In this document: positions 4,225 to 5,261 of the stretch, piece by piece | Layout: each line of letters starts with the position of its first letter | Position numbering within the stretch: position 1 is the first letter of the stretch | Origin: a bacterium BMS3Bbin07 | Lineage (GTDB): Bacteria; Nitrospirota; Thermodesulfovibrionia; Thermodesulfovibrionales; JdFR-85 | NCBI GenBank assembly: GCA_002898135.1 | Contig: BDTQ01000292.1 | Span: 1-5,261, forward strand | Direction of reading: 5' to 3' | DNA length: 5,261 nucleotides | Notes under the pieces: model-generated | What the model saw: only the letters and a program-made list of their open reading frames with translations | Told to the model about the DNA's origin: nothing | Databases searched by the model: none | Position numbers and translations under genes: made by a program

Positions 4225-5157
4225 ATGAAAACATTAGGATACATCGGATTAGGGAAAATGGGAAAAAACATGGTACTGAGGCTGCTTGAGCACGGCTGGG
4301 ACATTGCCGCTTATGACCCCATTGCAGAAAATGTCAGGGAAGTGGAAGAAAAGGGTGCCAAAGGGACGGGTTCTCTGAAGGCACTGGTCGAAAAAACAGA
4401 GACGCCGCGGCTTCTGTGGCTCATGGTGCCTCATCAGAGGGTTGATAATGTACTGAAGGAACTGACTCCACTCCTGAATAAGGGCGATACGATAATTGAC
4501 GGGGGCAATTCAAATTATAAGGAATCCATCAGGCGGGGCAGTGAACTCAGGGAAAAAGGGCTTGGATTCCTTGATGTTGGTGTGAGCGGCGGGCCTCGGG
4601 GTGCAAGAGAAGGAGCCTGTGTAATGGTTGGGGGAGAAAAAGGGCTTTTTGAAAAATATGAAGTCCTTTTTAGAGATATGGCTGCCCCTGATGCGTATGG
4701 ATACATGGGGAGAACCGGAGCAGGTCACTTTGTAAAGATGGTTCACAACGGAATCGAATACGGTATGATGCAGGCGATTGCCGAGGGCTTTGCAGTAATA
4801 AAGGCATCGGATTTTGATATAGACCTCAGAGAGGTCTGCCGCGTATACAACCACAGGAGCGTTATTGAATCCCGTTTGACCGGGTGGCTGCAGAAGGCAT
4901 TCGAAGAATACGGTGAAGACCTTGACGAGATTTCCGGCAGTGTCTCTCATAGCGGAGAGGGTCTCTGGACAGTAGAAACTGCAAAAGAATTAGGGGTTTC
5001 CGTGCCTGTTATTAAAGAATCACTTAAATTCCGTGAGGAATCACAAAAAACCCCTTCCTTCACGGGTCAGATACTCTCAGCCCTCCGAAACCAGTTCGGA
5101 GGGCATGAAGTGAAAAATGAACAGGACAATCGGGAATCTAAAGATACATATTTTTAA
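4225..5157 (+). CDS. gnd: 6-phosphogluconate dehydrogenase, decarboxylating, short form, probably NAD-dependent
   Basis: The enzyme oxidises and decarboxylates 6-phosphogluconate to ribulose 5-phosphate, the last oxidative step of the pentose phosphate pathway. Residues 1-31 form the Rossmann start, GYIGLGKMGKNM (5-16). Asp31 at the end of the second strand favours NAD over NADP, which needs a basic pocket. Further motifs are IDGGNSNYKES (91-101), GVSGGPRGAREG (119-130) and GAGHFVKMVHNGIEYG (165-180), with the expected catalytic Lys171 and Glu178. ALRNQFGGH (286-294) marks the usual C-terminal end. At 310 residues it matches the short family of about 300, not the 470-residue E. coli type. ATG 4225 is chosen because the Rossmann motif begins at residue 5, although no Shine-Dalgarno is visible. 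The last 13-16 residues look foreign and may come from a one-base indel. pgl overlaps its end. Confidence 0.94.
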   Translation: MKTLGYIGLGKMGKNMVLRLLEHGWDIAAYDPIAENVREVEEKGAKGTGSLKALVEKTETPRLLWLMVPHQRVDNVLKELTPLLNKGDTIIDGGNSNYKESIRRGSELREKGLGFLDVGVSGGPRGAREGACVMVGGEKGLFEKYEVLFRDMAAPDAYGYMGRTGAGHFVKMVHNGIEYGMMQAIAEGFAVIKASDFDIDLREVCRVYNHRSVIESRLTGWLQKAFEEYGEDLDEISGSVSHSGEGLWTVETAKELGVSVPVIKESLKFREESQKTPSFTGQILSALRNQFGGHEVKNEQDNRESKDTYF

Positions 5158-5261
5158 GGACAAGGCTGAGGCAGCAAGGCAGGTTGCTGATGATATTTCC
5201 CTCTATCTGTCGGATGCACAAAAAAAAGGGGACAGGAAAGTTTTGTTTTTAAGCTCCGGCG
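5117..5261 (+). CDS. pgl: 6-phosphogluconolactonase, N-terminal part, cut by the window edge
   Basis: The enzyme hydrolyses 6-phosphogluconolactone to 6-phosphogluconate, the step before Gnd. The 48 visible codons read from ATG 5117 as NLKIHIFKDKAEAARQVADD followed by a helix and KVLFLSSG at the edge. That strand-helix-strand pattern ending in the LSSGG phosphate loop is typical of the DevB-type Pgl within the NagB/RpiA sugar-isomerase fold. The family is about 220-260 residues, so most is outside the window. The start overlaps gnd by 41 bases, unusually long. GGAGGG at 5098-5103 is 13 bases upstream, further than ideal, so the exact start is uncertain. Its place directly after gnd strongly supports the call. 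Confidence 0.75.
   Translation, partial: MNRTIGNLKIHIFKDKAEAARQVADDISLYLSDAQKKGDRKVLFLSSG

Noticed and set aside
4510..4950. Minus-strand open frames opposite gnd
   Set aside because: Antisense shadows of a well-supported dehydrogenase, with no family resemblance.

Overview
This is an ordinary bacterial chromosome window with a mix of metabolic genes, one toxin-antitoxin pair and a strong cobalamin riboswitch. No phage, insertion sequence, rRNA, tRNA or CRISPR array is visible. An anaerobic (class III) ribonucleotide reductase points to an anaerobe or facultative anaerobe. Intergenic DNA carries degenerate 7-bp and 8-bp tandem repeats and CCCCTCT/AGAGGGG palindromes, a style I associate with uncultured Nitrospirota or Desulfobacterota genomes. 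The taxon is a guess; the sequence does not prove it.

Layout. Positions 1-633 (minus) hold the first 211 codons of nrdD, which runs off the left edge. Just upstream, a 77-codon ORF (859-626, minus) overlaps the nrdD start by 8 bases. Upstream of that lie an SD-sequestering hairpin (862-882), a cobalamin riboswitch aptamer (about 899-1099) and a likely promoter (1121-1150), all on the minus strand. The region reads as one transcript whose translation is switched off by cobalamin. Positions 1214-1678 (plus) encode an unrecognised 154-residue protein. Positions 2196-1757 (minus) hold a Phd/YefM-like antitoxin and a RelE/ParE-family toxin whose frame is broken by one extra A in an A7 run. Positions 3744-2401 (minus) encode a class II aldolase, probably fructose-bisphosphate aldolase, with a clean terminator at 2331-2367. 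Positions 3745-4224 are a divergent intergenic region rich in short repeats. Positions 4225-5157 (plus) encode the short, probably NAD-type 6-phosphogluconate dehydrogenase, and 5117 to the right edge begins 6-phosphogluconolactonase.

How it fits together. gnd and pgl are consecutive steps of the oxidative pentose phosphate pathway and look like an operon. The aldolase is divergent and serves glycolysis or gluconeogenesis. The riboswitch makes sense if the organism also has a B12-dependent class II reductase (NrdJ) elsewhere, so the B12-independent NrdD is needed only when cobalamin is scarce. The toxin and gnd/pgl junctions each show a probable one-base indel in an A run. These may be assembly errors, real mutations or, for the toxin, slippage. 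The best leads are the riboswitch with its visible L5-L13 kissing pair, the unexplained small ORF it controls, and the toxin frameshift.
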